The notes: generated by a model from the sequence alone, not told the origin. A stretch of 64,000 nucleotides of DNA from Oceanobacillus salinisoli (GCF_009733865.1 NZ_WOFB01000006.1:90522-154521), one strand, 5' to 3'. Counted from the first letter of the stretch, positions 1 through 9,394 are shown. Made by a program: numbers and translations.

Positions 1-1
1 G

Positions 2-604
2 GCGTGGGAAAAGTTTGGAGAGTTAAATGAGCTAAATAAACTATCGGACTTGGAAGCACGTTATAATACGTATGCTAAAAAACACTCGGTAAATGGTGGT
101 GATGAAAATGATACAAGTATTATTGGTTGTATAGTTTTAAATGAAGTTAAATTCTTTAAAGAACATGAATTTCTTTCAACAGAACAGCTAGGTATATCAT
201 TCCCTCCACAGGTCGTTAAATTAAAGTACTTTGACCATGACATTCCAGCTTTAATTAAGAATTTAGATCAAATCGTTCTCCCAGGTGAAGAGACTTCAAA
301 TAATAAAGTCCTCATAGAGGGTGGTAAGAAACGAATATTAGTCAACGCTTATGAACGTAACCCCATTGCTAGAAACAAATGTATTGAACCTATGGGTTTA
401 GTTGTGTTGTATGTGATTTTAACTTTGAGGAACATTACGGAGATATAGGGAAAGACTTTATCCCTGTTCAATCAAATAGGTGAGGAATAAGAAGTCAACC
501 CTATAACAGATTTACATCCTGTATGTCCTAATTGCCGTGCTATGTTACATAAAAAAACCGCTTACTCAATTGATGAATTAAAGGAGATTTTATATGGAAA
601 TTGA
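2..604 (+). pseudogene. HNH endonuclease, left-truncated and frameshifted
   Basis: The frame is open from the window's left edge and reads continuously to about position 385 (ends ...ERNPIARNKCIE). The rest of an HNH nuclease follows in other frames: a CxxC pair (CVVC-like), an acidic stretch FEEHYGDIG, then DLHPVCPNCRAMLHK, the zinc-binding/HNH core. At least two frameshifts separate these blocks (near 385-400 and 480-490). The pattern resembles McrA-type nucleases of restriction systems that attack modified DNA. The reading ends at 604, overlapping the start of the next gene by 11 nt, so the two probably formed an operon. The true start lies outside the window. Confidence 0.7.
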
Positions 605-1445
605 GTTAACTGAAATAGAAAAAGAGTTTAATAATTACGTGCAAGGGCTAGAAAATAAATTTGATGATTTATTATCAAAAAAAGCAGAGGAATATGATCA
701 ACCTTTATATTTACTAAAAGCATATTATATGTATATGTGCTTTATTGCAGATAAACCCTATTTAAACAAAAGGCACGATACTGACAAAATACTTTTTGCT
801 AAAACGTCCACTGACATTTTTGGTATATATAATTGCTTGAAAAGTGGTTGTATTTATCAAGCACTTGTAATATTTAGAGGGCTTTTAGAAACTAATGTGA
901 CCACTCAGTTTATATATCAAGATTACGATTATAGAACACAGCTTTATTACGACCATAAATATATGGAAAAATACCAACAATATAAGAAAAAGCCCGAAAC
1001 AGTAAGAAAAAGCGAAATTAAAATGATAAAGAAAAAATACCATGAAATAGTACATAAATATCAATACAATAGACAATGGTACACGAAATTATTAAGAGAC
1101 ATTATAAATAAGGATAATGAGTTAAAAAGAAAATACCGTAATCCTTCTATAAGGGCTATGGCAGATGCCGGGGGTATGCTTGATGCGTATGACAGTATGT
1201 ATTCAATGATGTCTAAAGCTACTCATGGTTCATCAGTATTAGAACACATTTTTATTCAAGATAGTCGATTAACAACATCACCGAATTATAGTGACAGATG
1301 GTTTAACAGTACTATAGGGCTGTCTGTTCAAAATGCACATAACATTTTAAAAACAATTTTAGAACATGATAATGCAATAGAAAAAAAATATGTTGATTTC
1401 TCTAATGAATTGCTTTATTATGCCATATTCCAAGGGCGAGATTAG
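594..1445 (+). CDS. DUF5677-family protein
   Basis: 283 residues, all helical in character. The centre (about residues 65-110) holds the family-like pattern of an alanine/serine stretch, CLKSGCIYQALVIFRGLLE and an acidic tail, as in DUF5677 proteins of unknown function that often sit beside defence genes. Residues 130-160 are very lysine-rich. RBS AAGGAG lies 7 nt before the ATG. The start overlaps the broken HNH gene and an AlbA_2 protein follows 30 nt later, so these three were probably one operon. This is the only gene of the left island with no visible lesion. Function unknown; family assignment by motif resemblance only. Confidence 0.65.
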   Translation: MEIELTEIEKEFNNYVQGLENKFDDLLSKKAEEYDQPLYLLKAYYMYMCFIADKPYLNKRHDTDKILFAKTSTDIFGIYNCLKSGCIYQALVIFRGLLETNVTTQFIYQDYDYRTQLYYDHKYMEKYQQYKKKPETVRKSEIKMIKKKYHEIVHKYQYNRQWYTKLLRDIINKDNELKRKYRNPSIRAMADAGGMLDAYDSMYSMMSKATHGSSVLEHIFIQDSRLTTSPNYSDRWFNSTIGLSVQNAHNILKTILEHDNAIEKKYVDFSNELLYYAIFQGRD

Positions 1446-1475
1446 ATAACTTAATGTTTCATAGGAGGGTTAAAG

Positions 1476-2539
1476 GTGTCTGAAAATATAAGTAATCGTG
1501 CTAAAACAATTTTAAACAAAGAGGAAGGTTATGACGTTGATTACAAAAGAGATTTGAAAGGGTTAAGTGTAGATGATTTAGTAGCTTTTGCTAATTCCTC
1601 TACTGGGGGTGCAATTCTCATAGGTGTAGACGAAGATAAAGATGATAAAGGTAGGCAAGTTGGGAAAGTAGTTGGTTGTAAAATTGGAGACAATGAGAAA
1701 TTGGCAATAGTACAAAAAGCAAATAATTGTAGACCACCAGTTGATGTAGAAATATTTTTAGAGAATGAGGCTGAAACACCATTCTATAGAATTGAAATAC
1801 CTACTGGAGAATTCAAGCCATATTCAACACATAAGGGGACATACGTAATACGTGGAGACGCTAGTAACCTCCCTCTTTCAAGAGACAAACTATTACATAT
1901 GTTCTTAAACGAACAAGGGGAAACGTTTATAAATAGATTTAAACAAGCTACTGAGGATTTAGAGGAAAGCATAGATGACACTAATAGAAAGTTAGATATG
2001 TTTGACCAAACAATAGATAACTTACAATGGGAATTAAGTAGTGATATAGAAAATATTACTGATAACTTGGATAACTTAACAGATAATGTTGAACAGGAAT
2101 TTTCAAGTATTGTAGAAAGTGTAAGAAATACGGAGAGTTTAGCTGATGAAAGTCTTAATTACACAATGGAAACTGTAGGTGAAATAATAGATAAAATAAA
2201 GGATTTAGACTTAGACATTAATGAAACTAAATTAGTTACAAATTCGATCTTGGAACACTTGGGAATAGAACATCCTTATACCACTAATTATAAAAGCCAA
2301 ATCTCAGGTTTAGTTAAGGTTGCTTTTAGTAGTTGGAAAGATATTATTATAAGAGATAACCCTAGTGCTAATAAAGAACAAATAATAAGTGAATATAAAA
2401 AGAAAAAAATAGAGATGTTTACAGAGTTTTACGAAAAGAATGCTTATTTAAGTGAACAAATGATTTTTTGATACTGTAAACTCAGCTATTGAGGATATAG
2501 ATTTTTCCGATTTAGACGAGTTAGACAATGATAGTGAAT
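1476..2539 (+). pseudogene. AlbA_2 (Schlafen-like) domain protein, C-terminus frameshifted and cut by IS
   Basis: GTG start with RBS GGAGG. The uninterrupted frame ends at 2471 (331 aa). Residues 12-135 match the AlbA_2/Schlafen fold: the start EGYDVDYKR, AFANSSTGGAILIGVDED, YRIEIPTG and GTYVIRGDASN. The rest is a long acidic coiled coil with repeated NLT/DNL segments. The frame stops in a T-run (ATTTTTTG near 2465). In the next frame acidic coding sequence (VNSAIEDIDFSDLDELDND) continues to the insertion element at about 2540, so a frameshift plus truncation is likely. AlbA_2 proteins are often regulatory or defence-linked nucleic-acid-binding proteins. The N-terminal domain could still be made. 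Confidence 0.65.
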
Positions 2540-3868
2540 GGGTTTGTCAAATAAAGTGTGTAAGTTAAAAAACTTACTCTAAGTATTTTAAAACCCTATC
2601 TTTTAGATTCTCATGGAGAAGAAGTTGGTTCATAACCATTGACCAGTTTTGGATGTGGCCACCTCTCCACTTTGTTTCGAGTTCTCTCACACGTAAAAAT
2701 AATACTTTCAAAAGAGCGTTCTCGTTGGGGAATGCTCCTTTTTTAGTTACCTTTCTAAAGCTGGAGTGGATGCTCTCAACCGCATTTGTGGTGTACATAA
2801 CTTTACGGATAGCACTTCCGTAATCATAGAGTTGCTCGACATGACTAAAATTCCTCGTCCATACATCAATGGCTCCTGGATAGGCTGCCCATTGTTGCTG
2901 GAACGATTCAAATGCGCTCTGACAAGCTTTCAGACTCGGTGCCCCATATACTTTCTTTAAGGCTTTGGTGAAGGCTTTATAATCCTTACTTGGGACGTAT
3001 TTGATGGAGTTACGGATTAAATGAACGATACATCTTTGGACGATGACGTCAGGAAAAATAGCACGTGCTCCTTCCTCCAAACCACTCACACCATCCATCG
3101 ATATAAAGAAAATATCTTCCACACCTCTGGCCTTGATTTCATCAAAAATCTGCATCCACTTGTGCTTACTTTCCGTTTCATTTAACCATAAACCGAGGAT
3201 TTCTTTATTGCCTTCTATGGTGTATCCCAAGATTGTATAGACGGCATATTTCTTTGTTTCATATTGGTTGCGAATGGTGGTATACATACAGTCCACAAAT
3301 ACAAATGCGTAACAGTTACTTAATGGACGAGACTGCCATTCTTCTAGCTCAGGAAGGACTTGGTCGGTAATATCTGAAACCATTTCATGGGAAACTGAAA
3401 AGCCATAAATGTCCTCAATTGTAGAAGAAATATCCCGTTGAGACATCCCGCGTGCATACATGGAGATCACTTTATTCTCAATCGCAGAGACATCCTTTTT
3501 CCTTTTTGGTATCAGTTCAGGATTATAGGAACCGTCGCGATCCCGTGGAACCTTGATATCCACTTCGCCCGAACTCGTTTTGATGGTTTTCTTCCCATAA
3601 CCATTCCGTCTGTTTTTTGTCTCTTTTTCCTCTTTATCGTTCGATTCATAGCCCAAATGATGATTCATTTCACCCTTCAACATGGATTCAAACATCGGGC
3701 CAAATATATCTTTTAGTGCGTTCTGCATGTCTTCTACAGTCTCTGGTTGGTAGTTTTCTAGTATTTGGTTCGCTAATTCAGCTGATTTTTGATCTCGCTT
3801 TGTTTTAGCCAATAGAACAACCTCCCAATCGTTATATTTTTATTCTAACAATAAAAAAACTAAACTGC
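2540..3868 (-). mobile_element. IS256-family insertion sequence, one end missing
   Basis: The left end, starting GGGTTTGTCAAATAAAGTGT at 2540, looks like an IS256-type terminal inverted repeat. No matching inverted copy is visible on the right, where sequence passes straight into truncated hsdR near 3868. The flanks belong to two different genes, so this is not a simple insertion. An IS-mediated deletion that also removed the right end is the simplest reading. Confidence 0.7.
2574..3812 (-). CDS. IS256-family transposase
   Basis: 412 residues, full length for the family. It carries the DDE triad in typical settings: FVDCMY (about residue 174), SMDGVSGLEEG (about 240) and TTNAVESIHSSFRK (about 345). 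The N-terminal domain has the GEMNHHLGY and RNGYGKKT-type motifs of IS256 transposases. The start is TTG with GGGAGG 8 nt upstream. The frame is intact, so the protein is probably still made even though the element lacks a recognisable right end; it could act on other copies. Confidence 0.93.
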   Translation of the reverse strand: MAKTKRDQKSAELANQILENYQPETVEDMQNALKDIFGPMFESMLKGEMNHHLGYESNDKEEKETKNRRNGYGKKTIKTSSGEVDIKVPRDRDGSYNPELIPKRKKDVSAIENKVISMYARGMSQRDISSTIEDIYGFSVSHEMVSDITDQVLPELEEWQSRPLSNCYAFVFVDCMYTTIRNQYETKKYAVYTILGYTIEGNKEILGLWLNETESKHKWMQIFDEIKARGVEDIFFISMDGVSGLEEGARAIFPDVIVQRCIVHLIRNSIKYVPSKDYKAFTKALKKVYGAPSLKACQSAFESFQQQWAAYPGAIDVWTRNFSHVEQLYDYGSAIRKVMYTTNAVESIHSSFRKVTKKGAFPNENALLKVLFLRVRELETKWRGGHIQNWSMVMNQLLLHENLKDRVLKYLE

Positions 3869-5111
3869 GAAAGAATTCTTTCATACTTTCCATTCCTTCA
3901 GCACTTAATGCCCGATGACATTCATCCACGATAAAAACGATGTGTTGTCCTAGTAATTTCTTAAAGCGTTGCATACCTTTTTTCTCTTCGACCTTTTGTG
4001 CATGACGTAAAGCTGATTCTAGCTTTTGACGAGTGGTGATAATTACTGTATTTGAATTAGCGTCAGATAGTAACGTACTACTTAGTTCTTTCGCACTGCC
4101 AGTTCCGACAATCAAGCTGTTAGAACTCGCATTACCAGAAGAAATGCCAGTATTAAATTCAGAAGCAAATTTAGTGAATTCAGAAGTCGTTTGGTTATCC
4201 AAGTCTTTACGATCAATCAGCATAATGGTACGGTCTACACCGGCTTTACGAGCTAATAACTTGGTAGAAACAAAACTTGTTAATGTTTTTCCTGAACCAG
4301 TCGCATGCCAAACAAATCCAGATTTATGTTTCATTGCAGATTTAAATAAAGCTTCTATTGCATGAACTTGGTATGGGTGTAAAACCATAAGAGTCTTGTT
4401 GTCTTGATCCTCACTAACAATCGTATAATGGGCAATTAATCGATGTGCATCTGGAATATTTAAAACCTGTTTCACAAATTCATAGAGATTTTCTACTCTT
4501 TGATTATCCGTCGTTCGCCAACTAAATAGAAATTTTCTATGCATATCTTTTGGCATCGCATTCGCAAAATAGCGCGTCGTTTGTTCATTGGAAACAACAA
4601 ATAATTGTAGTGTGGAAAAAATATTCCCTCGAAACATACCTTCCTCTGCATATTTCTTAATTTGATTAAACGCTTGGAACACACCATCTTTTGCACTAGC
4701 CTGTTTTAACTCTATTTGAACAATTGGTAACCCATTGATTAATAGTGTTACGTCAAATCGACGATCCCAATAATCATCGTTTGCCTTTTGTTTCGCAATC
4801 TGATGAACGACTTCGTATGTAGAGATTCCTCCGCCTATGTCATGATTCTAATACAGTACCAACGACATCGGACCTAAAGAAACATTTTCCCGTTCAATCG
4901 TAATACGAGCAATTCCATTCTCCCCTTTGAGCCATCTTGCAGCATCAAAAGGGGTTTTTGTTTTTAATAAGAGTTCTGTTTTAATCGTGTCAAATTCTTT
5001 ATCCGTAATCGGATTTTCCCCAATTTCGGATAAGTTGTTTTGTGTGATTTTTTTACGCAAGTTATTCCATAGGTCATCTTCAGATTTTAAATCGGGGCGG
5101 GCGACTCCAAA
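3869..5111 (-). pseudogene. hsdR: Type I restriction enzyme R subunit, internal fragment with nonsense codon
   Basis: Motor subunit of a type I restriction enzyme. Visible parts in order: N-terminal nuclease region (ITDKEFDTI, then VTLLINGLPIVQIELKQ, the PD-(D/E)xK-like ELK), helicase motif I HATGSGKT, motif Ia and the DECH box IVFIVDECHRA. The frame is broken in three ways. A TAG at 4848-4850 sits where family members have tryptophan (Y-W-N-H-D), with the same frame continuing on both sides. The N-terminal ~35 residues are missing beyond 5111. The C-terminal two thirds is lost at the IS junction near 3868, right after MKEFF. No hsdM or hsdS is present. Non-functional. Confidence 0.9.
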
Positions 5112-5159
5112 AAAGAAGTCGCTCCATTCATTTCAACACTATCTTGTATTACTCCCGAA

Positions 5160-5260
5160 TTCTACTGATACACTTATGACACTAAGTTATGACATCTATT
5201 GACCACTCTAGAAACCACTATTTTAAAAACAGCGTCAATACCTCTGAGTTATGACACTTT
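5160..5260. repeat. Cluster of TATGACAC repeats
   Basis: Four near copies of a short motif occur here: CTTATGACAC (5173-5182), TAAGTTATGACA (5183-5194) and TGAGTTATGACAC (5245-5257), with a weaker one between. The same TAAGTTATGACAC recurs at 12249-12261, in the same orientation, just beyond the far side of the first gene array. They may be ends of a mobile element that carried that array. Confidence 0.4.
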
Positions 5261-5271
5261 CACTTTAACAA

Positions 5272-5299
5272 AAAAGCCGATATTTTGAGAACGGCTTTT
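5272..5299 (-). terminator. Terminator after VanZ gene
   Basis: Perfect 8-bp stem AAAAGCCG/CGGCTTTT with a 12-nt loop, followed on the minus strand by a T-run. It lies directly downstream of the repeated site at 5306-5338, the same site-then-hairpin order seen after other array genes. Confidence 0.8.
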
Positions 5300-5305
5300 A
5301 ATTCC

Positions 5306-5338
5306 TTATTAAACTAAAGCACCAATTAGTTGAATAAC
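5306..5338 (+). repeat. Array site 1 (covers VanZ stop codon)
   Basis: Arms TTATTAAAC and GTTGAATAA around the 14-nt centre TAAAGCACCAATTA. The VanZ stop codon (5326-5328) lies inside the right part of the site. It fits the 9-14-9 layout of the family. Confidence 0.65.
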
Positions 5339-5793
5339 CTTTTTTTAAATGAAACTAAAATCATATAGCCTAAAAATCCACCCAATGTATTTAATATAAT
5401 ATCATCTACATTAAATACCCCTAATTGAGTAGCGTATTGCATTATTTCAATAGTGCAACTTAATAGCAATATTATAACAATCGTTGAAAATAACCTCATT
5501 AGCTTAGCAGATAAGATTGGAAGGAAAATTCCCATTGGGATAAATAATAAAATATTACCAAAAATATTATTAAACCAAGTATTAAAATTATAGCTATGGA
5601 AATTAACTAGATATGTACTAATCGTAGTAAAAGGTACGATATTATGGGAAATTCCTTTGTACGTATTTCCTATATGTCTACTTAGTATAAAAGTAGTATT
5701 ATCACTTACAAAGTTTGCAAATAACACAATAGAGATGTACACCAAAAATAAAAAGATAACAAACCATCTTAATTTTAAATTTCCAACTAACAT
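5326..5793 (-). CDS. VanZ-like family membrane protein
   Basis: 155 residues with four predicted membrane segments (about 9-28, 72-93, 98-113, 133-148). It has the VanZ-family landmarks NNIFGNILLFIPMGIFLPIL, an acidic residue in the third helix (CTIEIMQ) and FNVDDIILNTLGGFLGY. VanZ-like proteins confer low-level glycopeptide resistance in some hosts; most chromosomal relatives have no defined role. RBS is a G-rich run (GGGGGGG) before the ATG. It sits alone between a repeated site plus terminator downstream and non-coding DNA upstream, as expected of a single-gene cassette. Confidence 0.88.
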   Translation of the reverse strand: MLVGNLKLRWFVIFLFLVYISIVLFANFVSDNTTFILSRHIGNTYKGISHNIVPFTTISTYLVNFHSYNFNTWFNNIFGNILLFIPMGIFLPILSAKLMRLFSTIVIILLLSCTIEIMQYATQLGVFNVDDIILNTLGGFLGYMILVSFKKRLFN

Positions 5794-6065
5794 CTTAGCC
5801 CCCCCTCAATAAAAGAGGATATGTCCAAGCAATGTTAATTATTACTGCATTATCCAGATGGTTAGGCATAATAAAAAGGAATTTCCAGTTTTTTCAGAAA
5901 CGAGCCAGTTGGCAAAATATCGTTACCAATTAAATACCACCATTACTAACCTGTGTAACTTCTTTATAATCGAACACCGTTAAATTAAAAGTAATGCCCT
6001 GAATATTGGTAACGATAAAATGTCAAACTTAAAAGTTAAGTTAATTAAATGTTCCAAGTAATAAT

Positions 6066-6087
6066 AAGCCAACAATAATGTTGGCTT
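6066..6087. terminator. Hairpin AAGCCAAC/GTTGGCTT
   Basis: Perfect 8-bp stem with a 6-nt loop, followed by TTTG on the plus strand. No complete gene ends here on either strand; it may have belonged to the decayed gene fragments around it. Confidence 0.55.
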
Positions 6088-6171
6088 TTGACATCCTTAC
6101 TACCTAAAAATAACTATTAAAATTCCCTTTAATTATCTACTGTTTTAATAAAATAGGAATTGCTCCAAGTA

Positions 6172-6291
6172 GAACTGAATGGGTAGAAATTTGAATGGAC
6201 TGAAGTTGCAGATATTTATGATAGGAAATTATTGATCCCCCATTTTATAAATTATCGAGATGGGAAAATGAATTTTGATATTGAGAAATAA
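6172..6291 (+). pseudogene. Short coding relic with in-frame TAG
   Basis: The plus strand reads ELNG-stop-KFEWTEVADIYDRK and continues IPHFINYRDGKMNFDIEK before TAA at 6289. The amino acid composition is protein-like, and the TAG at 6184 fits a lost tryptophan codon. No start or RBS is visible and the family is not recognised. Confidence 0.3.
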
Positions 6292-6344
6292 TTAGAGAAA
6301 GACGGTATTTAATATATTAATGTTATGGTGATTACACAATACTT

Positions 6345-6611
6345 TCATATAACAAGAACAAAATTAGCGTTTGATAAACTTAGTTTTGAAAATGTATATT
6401 TCAGCACATCGTTATCGTCAGTTTTAGCATCATAATCATAAAGGTGTAATTGTTCAAACGCTTTTTCATAATCTTCATCTATAATTGCTTGATAATAATC
6501 CTTAATAATACCTTCTGCTTCCTGTTCTTTAATTTGTTTTTCAATGTAACTACATCCTGTTAACATAATGCTCAATGTAAAGGTTAACATAATTAGAATT
6601 GATTTCTTCAC
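6345..6611 (-). CDS. Small lipoprotein, probably C-terminally truncated
   Basis: 88 residues. A signal peptide with lipobox (MLTGC) ends at about residue 19, predicting a lipid-anchored surface protein. The body EGIIKDYYQAIIDEDYEKAFEQLHLYDYD is the helical NTF2-like start common in Bacillus lipoproteins. It then ends abruptly after NANFVLVI, shorter than such proteins usually are. The GTG start is chosen because AGGGGGA lies 6 nt upstream; its codon overlaps the stop of the upstream gene (TTGTGA), which implies translational coupling. Confidence 0.65.
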   Translation of the reverse strand: MKKSILIMLTFTLSIMLTGCSYIEKQIKEQEAEGIIKDYYQAIIDEDYEKAFEQLHLYDYDAKTDDNDVLKYTFSKLSLSNANFVLVI

Positions 6612-7279
6612 AATTGTCCCCCTATATCCATTGATTCTTGCCATAAAATTGAACCGTTTTCATCAAGAGCTTCGATTCTCAATTTTTCAGGTCTATCGTT
6701 TTCAAATATACTGTACCATCCATAAATATCATCTTCTACTTTAAAAATGTTGGCTTTATGAACCTTCGCATTTTGTAATACTTGTACATTTTTAATCTCT
6801 TTATCCGTTATAATACCACCAAAATAGTTGTATTCGTTATAACCTTTATAATCCATATTAATTCCATTGGCTGGGTCTAAAGAAGGTATGGTTAGGGTAA
6901 CTTCAAAATTGGGATTCACGGATGCAACAAGTAGGTAATTTTTTATCTGATTATCCACCTCACTCCCGTAAAGGATAACGTACTTTGTATCTTCAATTTT
7001 TTTATATAGAATTTCTGTTCCTGAAAAGGGTAGATAATCATTCGCTAACTCCGATTCATATATAAATTTCTCAACATGAAATAAAGATTCCTTTAAATGT
7101 TCAATTTCCATTTTTAGCTTTTCGTTTTCACTTTCTAATTCATAGTTATCTAAGTTAGTTTCATTATTATTCGTTTTGTCTGGTGAAACATTATTTTCAT
7201 TAGGTTCTTTGAAATAAGTAGCCGCAACAAAGAAAACAACAATGATAATAACCAAAATCACCTTTTTATTACCTTTCAC
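6608..7279 (-). CDS. Membrane-anchored coiled-coil protein
   Basis: 223 residues. One N-terminal membrane segment (about 5-22), an Asn/Asp-rich linker, a coiled coil (about 48-75) and a globular domain ending in LDENGSILWQESMD. The C-terminal domain resembles extracytoplasmic beta-rich domains of small Bacillus proteins, but I do not recognise a named family. GTG start with GAGGTGG upstream. It is coupled to the lipoprotein downstream. A site of the repeat family lies just before it, so the pair may be one two-gene cassette. Confidence 0.6.
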   Translation of the reverse strand: MKGNKKVILVIIIVVFFVAATYFKEPNENNVSPDKTNNNETNLDNYELESENEKLKMEIEHLKESLFHVEKFIYESELANDYLPFSGTEILYKKIEDTKYVILYGSEVDNQIKNYLLVASVNPNFEVTLTIPSLDPANGINMDYKGYNEYNYFGGIITDKEIKNVQVLQNAKVHKANIFKVEDDIYGWYSIFENDRPEKLRIEALDENGSILWQESMDIGGQL

Positions 7280-7317
7280 TTTTCCACCTCATTTCCTATT
7301 GCATTTCTTCTTCCACT

Positions 7318-7400
7318 ATTCTGCCCCTTTTCTACAATAAAGGAAAAGAGCTGCGTTTGAACGGCAATTTCTTGTTAAATTTGCCCCGTTAATTGAATAA
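7318..7400 (+). repeat. Array site pair 2
   Basis: Copy one, 7318-7340, keeps the centre CTGCCCC and a weak right arm. Copy two, 7372-7400, has left arm TTGTTAAAT, a short centre TTGCCCCGTTA and right arm ATTGAATAA. It covers the stop codon of the decayed membrane gene at 7389. Confidence 0.6.
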
Positions 7401-7594
7401 TAAGTTATATACAATTAACAAAATAATAAGTCCAACTACAATAAATCCGCCAAGTGTTGGACTTCCATAAAATGTCCTATTAAAATTGTCATCAGTTTCA
7501 ATCGCACTTTCATCTACATTTGAATTGTTTCTAAACAAATAATAGCCTATTATAGTCCAAACAACAGCAACTAATAAAAGAAAAAAACCTTAAT
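7389..7594 (-). pseudogene. Small two-helix membrane protein, frameshifted, start lost
   Basis: The minus strand encodes LLLVAVVWTIIGYYLFRNN, a short acidic loop, then GGFIVVGLIILLIVYNLLFN: about 70 residues with two membrane segments. A strong RBS (GGGGGG) stands 7 nt before ATT-AAG-GTT, where an ATG would be expected, and one base is missing from the T-run that follows. Lost start plus frameshift make it a pseudogene. Its stop codon lies inside an array site. Confidence 0.55.
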
Positions 7595-7712
7595 ATTGAA
7601 TCCCCCCTTAACACTAAAAGGCATATATTCAAGCCGGAATAACATAATAAAAAATTCTTGCTATTCATAACGTAATTCAACCGTAAAAAGTTTCACTCTT
7701 TCCTTCCTGAAT

Positions 7713-7848
7713 TTATTTAACTCATCTGCCCCATTAGTTCAATAACTCTATACAATATTACCATAATATTCAAACATATAGTTCAATTAAAAAGACGATC
7801 ATTTTGGTGATCGCCTTGTTTAACAATTGTACCCGTTAATTTAATAAC
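7713..7848 (+). repeat. Array site pair 3 with hairpin (first copy of a ~130-bp module)
   Basis: Site 7713-7748 (TTATTTAAC, centre with TCTGCCCCATTA, GTTCAATAA) and site 7816-7848 (TTGTTTAAC, AATTGTACCCGTTA, ATTTAATAA) flank the hairpin GACGATCA-TTTTGG-TGATCGCC at 7794-7815. The second site covers the stop codon at 7836. The whole module recurs almost unchanged at 11344-11474. Confidence 0.8.
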
Positions 7849-8306
7849 TCCTTCAACTCAACCACTGAATCATTCTTGTAGAAATAAGTTAGTTCGGCAG
7901 GAAAAGGTTTCTCTATATCATTAGGCAGATGTTTATACCTTACAAACATTTCATCGGTGGATACATCCGCTGTAAAATTAAAATTTTCATAATACAAATC
8001 TGCTTTAATACGGCCAATTGTTAAGTCAGGATTTTTTCCAACCAATATACCGTACAGTCCTTTATTTGTTTTAATTTTTTCATACGATACTATATTAGTC
8101 CCATGTCCGGAATGGTCAATTGTAAATTTCCCATTCCACCCTTTGATAAAATGTGCATATCCAATATTACCGTTTTTTATCTGGAATAATTATAGCCCCA
8201 CAAATGATGATAAAAAATCCAACCATTACAAACCCATACACAAAGCCTTTCCCCATAGAAAATAAGTTAAAAACATATCTTTAAAAGTATAAAGAACCTT
8301 AAACAT
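7836..8306 (-). pseudogene. Membrane protein gene with two frameshifts
   Basis: The intact C-terminal frame (7836-8045) reads LVGKNPDLTIGRIKADLYY and ends KELLN. Upstream coding continues in the same frame as NIGYAHFIKGWNGKFTIDHS. It shifts to a membrane segment (GFVYGFVMVGFFIIICGAII) and shifts again to MFKVLYTFKDMF with RBS GGGGGGG at 8307-8315. Start, membrane helix and soluble domain are thus in three frames. Family not recognised; clearly a former single-gene unit ending in an array site. Confidence 0.65.
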
Positions 8307-8340
8307 AAATTCCCCCCCTAACATTATGAAACTTTAGTCA

Positions 8341-8370
8341 TTGAAAGAAACCGCCCATTTAACTGAATTG
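8341..8370 (+). repeat. Array site 4, upstream of recombinase A1
   Basis: Left arm TTGAAAGAA, centre ACCGCCCATTTA, right arm ACTGAATTG. A more degenerate copy, about 115 bp before the recombinase start. Confidence 0.45.
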
Positions 8371-8484
8371 TCTTATTCAATGGTAACATTAATTTCCTTT
8401 TTTTATTTAAATAATTTAAAATAAATTATTATTTTCTGTTAGGTGGATATCCTTATTTAAAAAACTAAATAGGGAGTGATTATT

Positions 8485-9324
8485 TTGTTATTGTCGGAAG
8501 CGATAAAATCTTTTGTGGCTGATAAAAGAATTGAGGGATTTTCCCCACAAACTTTAAGAGCATATGAGCTGCAAGCAAAGTTATTAGTTAACTACTTTGG
8601 TAATACAAATATGAAGAAATTTTCAACGAAACAACTAAAGCAATATCTATCCGAATCAGGTAAAGACCTGAAACCATCTAGTTTATCCCACCGAATTAGG
8701 TTTTTACGATCCTTATTTCGATGGTCACACGAAGAAGGGATTATTGATAATAATCCTGCTAGTAAAATAAAAGAACCAAAAGTTGGGAAACGTATTCCAA
8801 AATTTTTAACAGAAAGAGAGATTGAATATTTACGGGATGCTTGTTTAAAACCATTGGAGAAAGCCTTGTTTGAATTTATGTTTTCAACGGGTTGTCGTAT
8901 AGGAGAAATTGTAACATTAGACCGTAATAGCATAAATTGGGGTAGTCAATCGGCAATTGTTCGAGGGAAGGGAGATAAGGAAAGAGAGGTTTATTTCAAT
9001 ATCAGTTGTGATATTTGGTTGAAGAAATACTTAAACAGCAGGAATGACAATGACCCAGCTATATTTGTTACAGAACGTTCTCCACATAGGATGAGTATTG
9101 CTCAAATGAGATACATTATTAAACGTATTTCCGACCGTGCAGGGATTAATAAAACTATTCATCCTCACCAATTAAGACATAGCTATGCAACGCATCTATT
9201 AAATAATGGTGCTCCACTTGAAGTTATACAAAGCCTTTTAGGTCACGAAAAAAGTGAAACAACTCGAATCTATGCCCAATTAAGCGGAAGACTCCGCCAA
9301 GAGTTTTACAGAAAATATTTTTAG
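8485..9324 (+). CDS. Tyrosine recombinase A1 (XerC/XerD-like)
   Basis: 279 residues, the size of a Xer-type recombinase. N-terminal SAM-like core-binding domain (about 1-95). The catalytic domain has all active-site residues: R138 (STGCRIGEI), K162 (IVRGKGDK), H228 and R231 (HPHQLRHSYA), H254 (LLGHEKSE) and nucleophile Y263 (TRIYAQ). It lacks the extra insertion between these motifs that marks integron integrases. TTG is preferred as start because the related copy at 26035 begins at the matching codon and GGGAG lies 9 nt upstream; an in-frame GTG lies 9 nt earlier. It is transcribed against the surrounding minus-strand genes. As the only intact member of the A family here, it is the best candidate to act on the repeated sites. 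Confidence 0.92.
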   Translation: MLLSEAIKSFVADKRIEGFSPQTLRAYELQAKLLVNYFGNTNMKKFSTKQLKQYLSESGKDLKPSSLSHRIRFLRSLFRWSHEEGIIDNNPASKIKEPKVGKRIPKFLTEREIEYLRDACLKPLEKALFEFMFSTGCRIGEIVTLDRNSINWGSQSAIVRGKGDKEREVYFNISCDIWLKKYLNSRNDNDPAIFVTERSPHRMSIAQMRYIIKRISDRAGINKTIHPHQLRHSYATHLLNNGAPLEVIQSLLGHEKSETTRIYAQLSGRLRQEFYRKYF

Positions 9325-9334
9325 AATGAAAAGA

Positions 9335-9391
9335 GCAACGTCTAAAGATCAACGTTGCCCCCTTCCATTATTGCACCCTATTGTTAAATAA
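9335..9391 (+). repeat. Array site 5 with hairpin
   Basis: Site 9367-9391 keeps TTGCACCCTATTG. The hairpin GCAACGT/ACGTTGC (9335-9358) follows it on the minus strand and is itself followed by TCTTTTC, so it can terminate the DJ-1/PfpI gene. It also sits just after the recombinase stop. Confidence 0.6.
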
Positions 9392-9394
9392 AAA

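Larger units (their letters stand above)
5794..6344. other. Gene-poor gap with hairpin and coding relic
   Basis: Contains a degenerate trace of the repeated site near 5970-5990 (GAACACCGTTAAATTAAAAG), the hairpin at 6066-6087 and the relic at 6172-6291. Nothing else could be supported. Confidence 0.4.

Noticed and set aside
2766..3808. Several plus-strand open frames opposite the transposase
   Set aside because: They lack RBS and match no family; the transposase frame explains the region.
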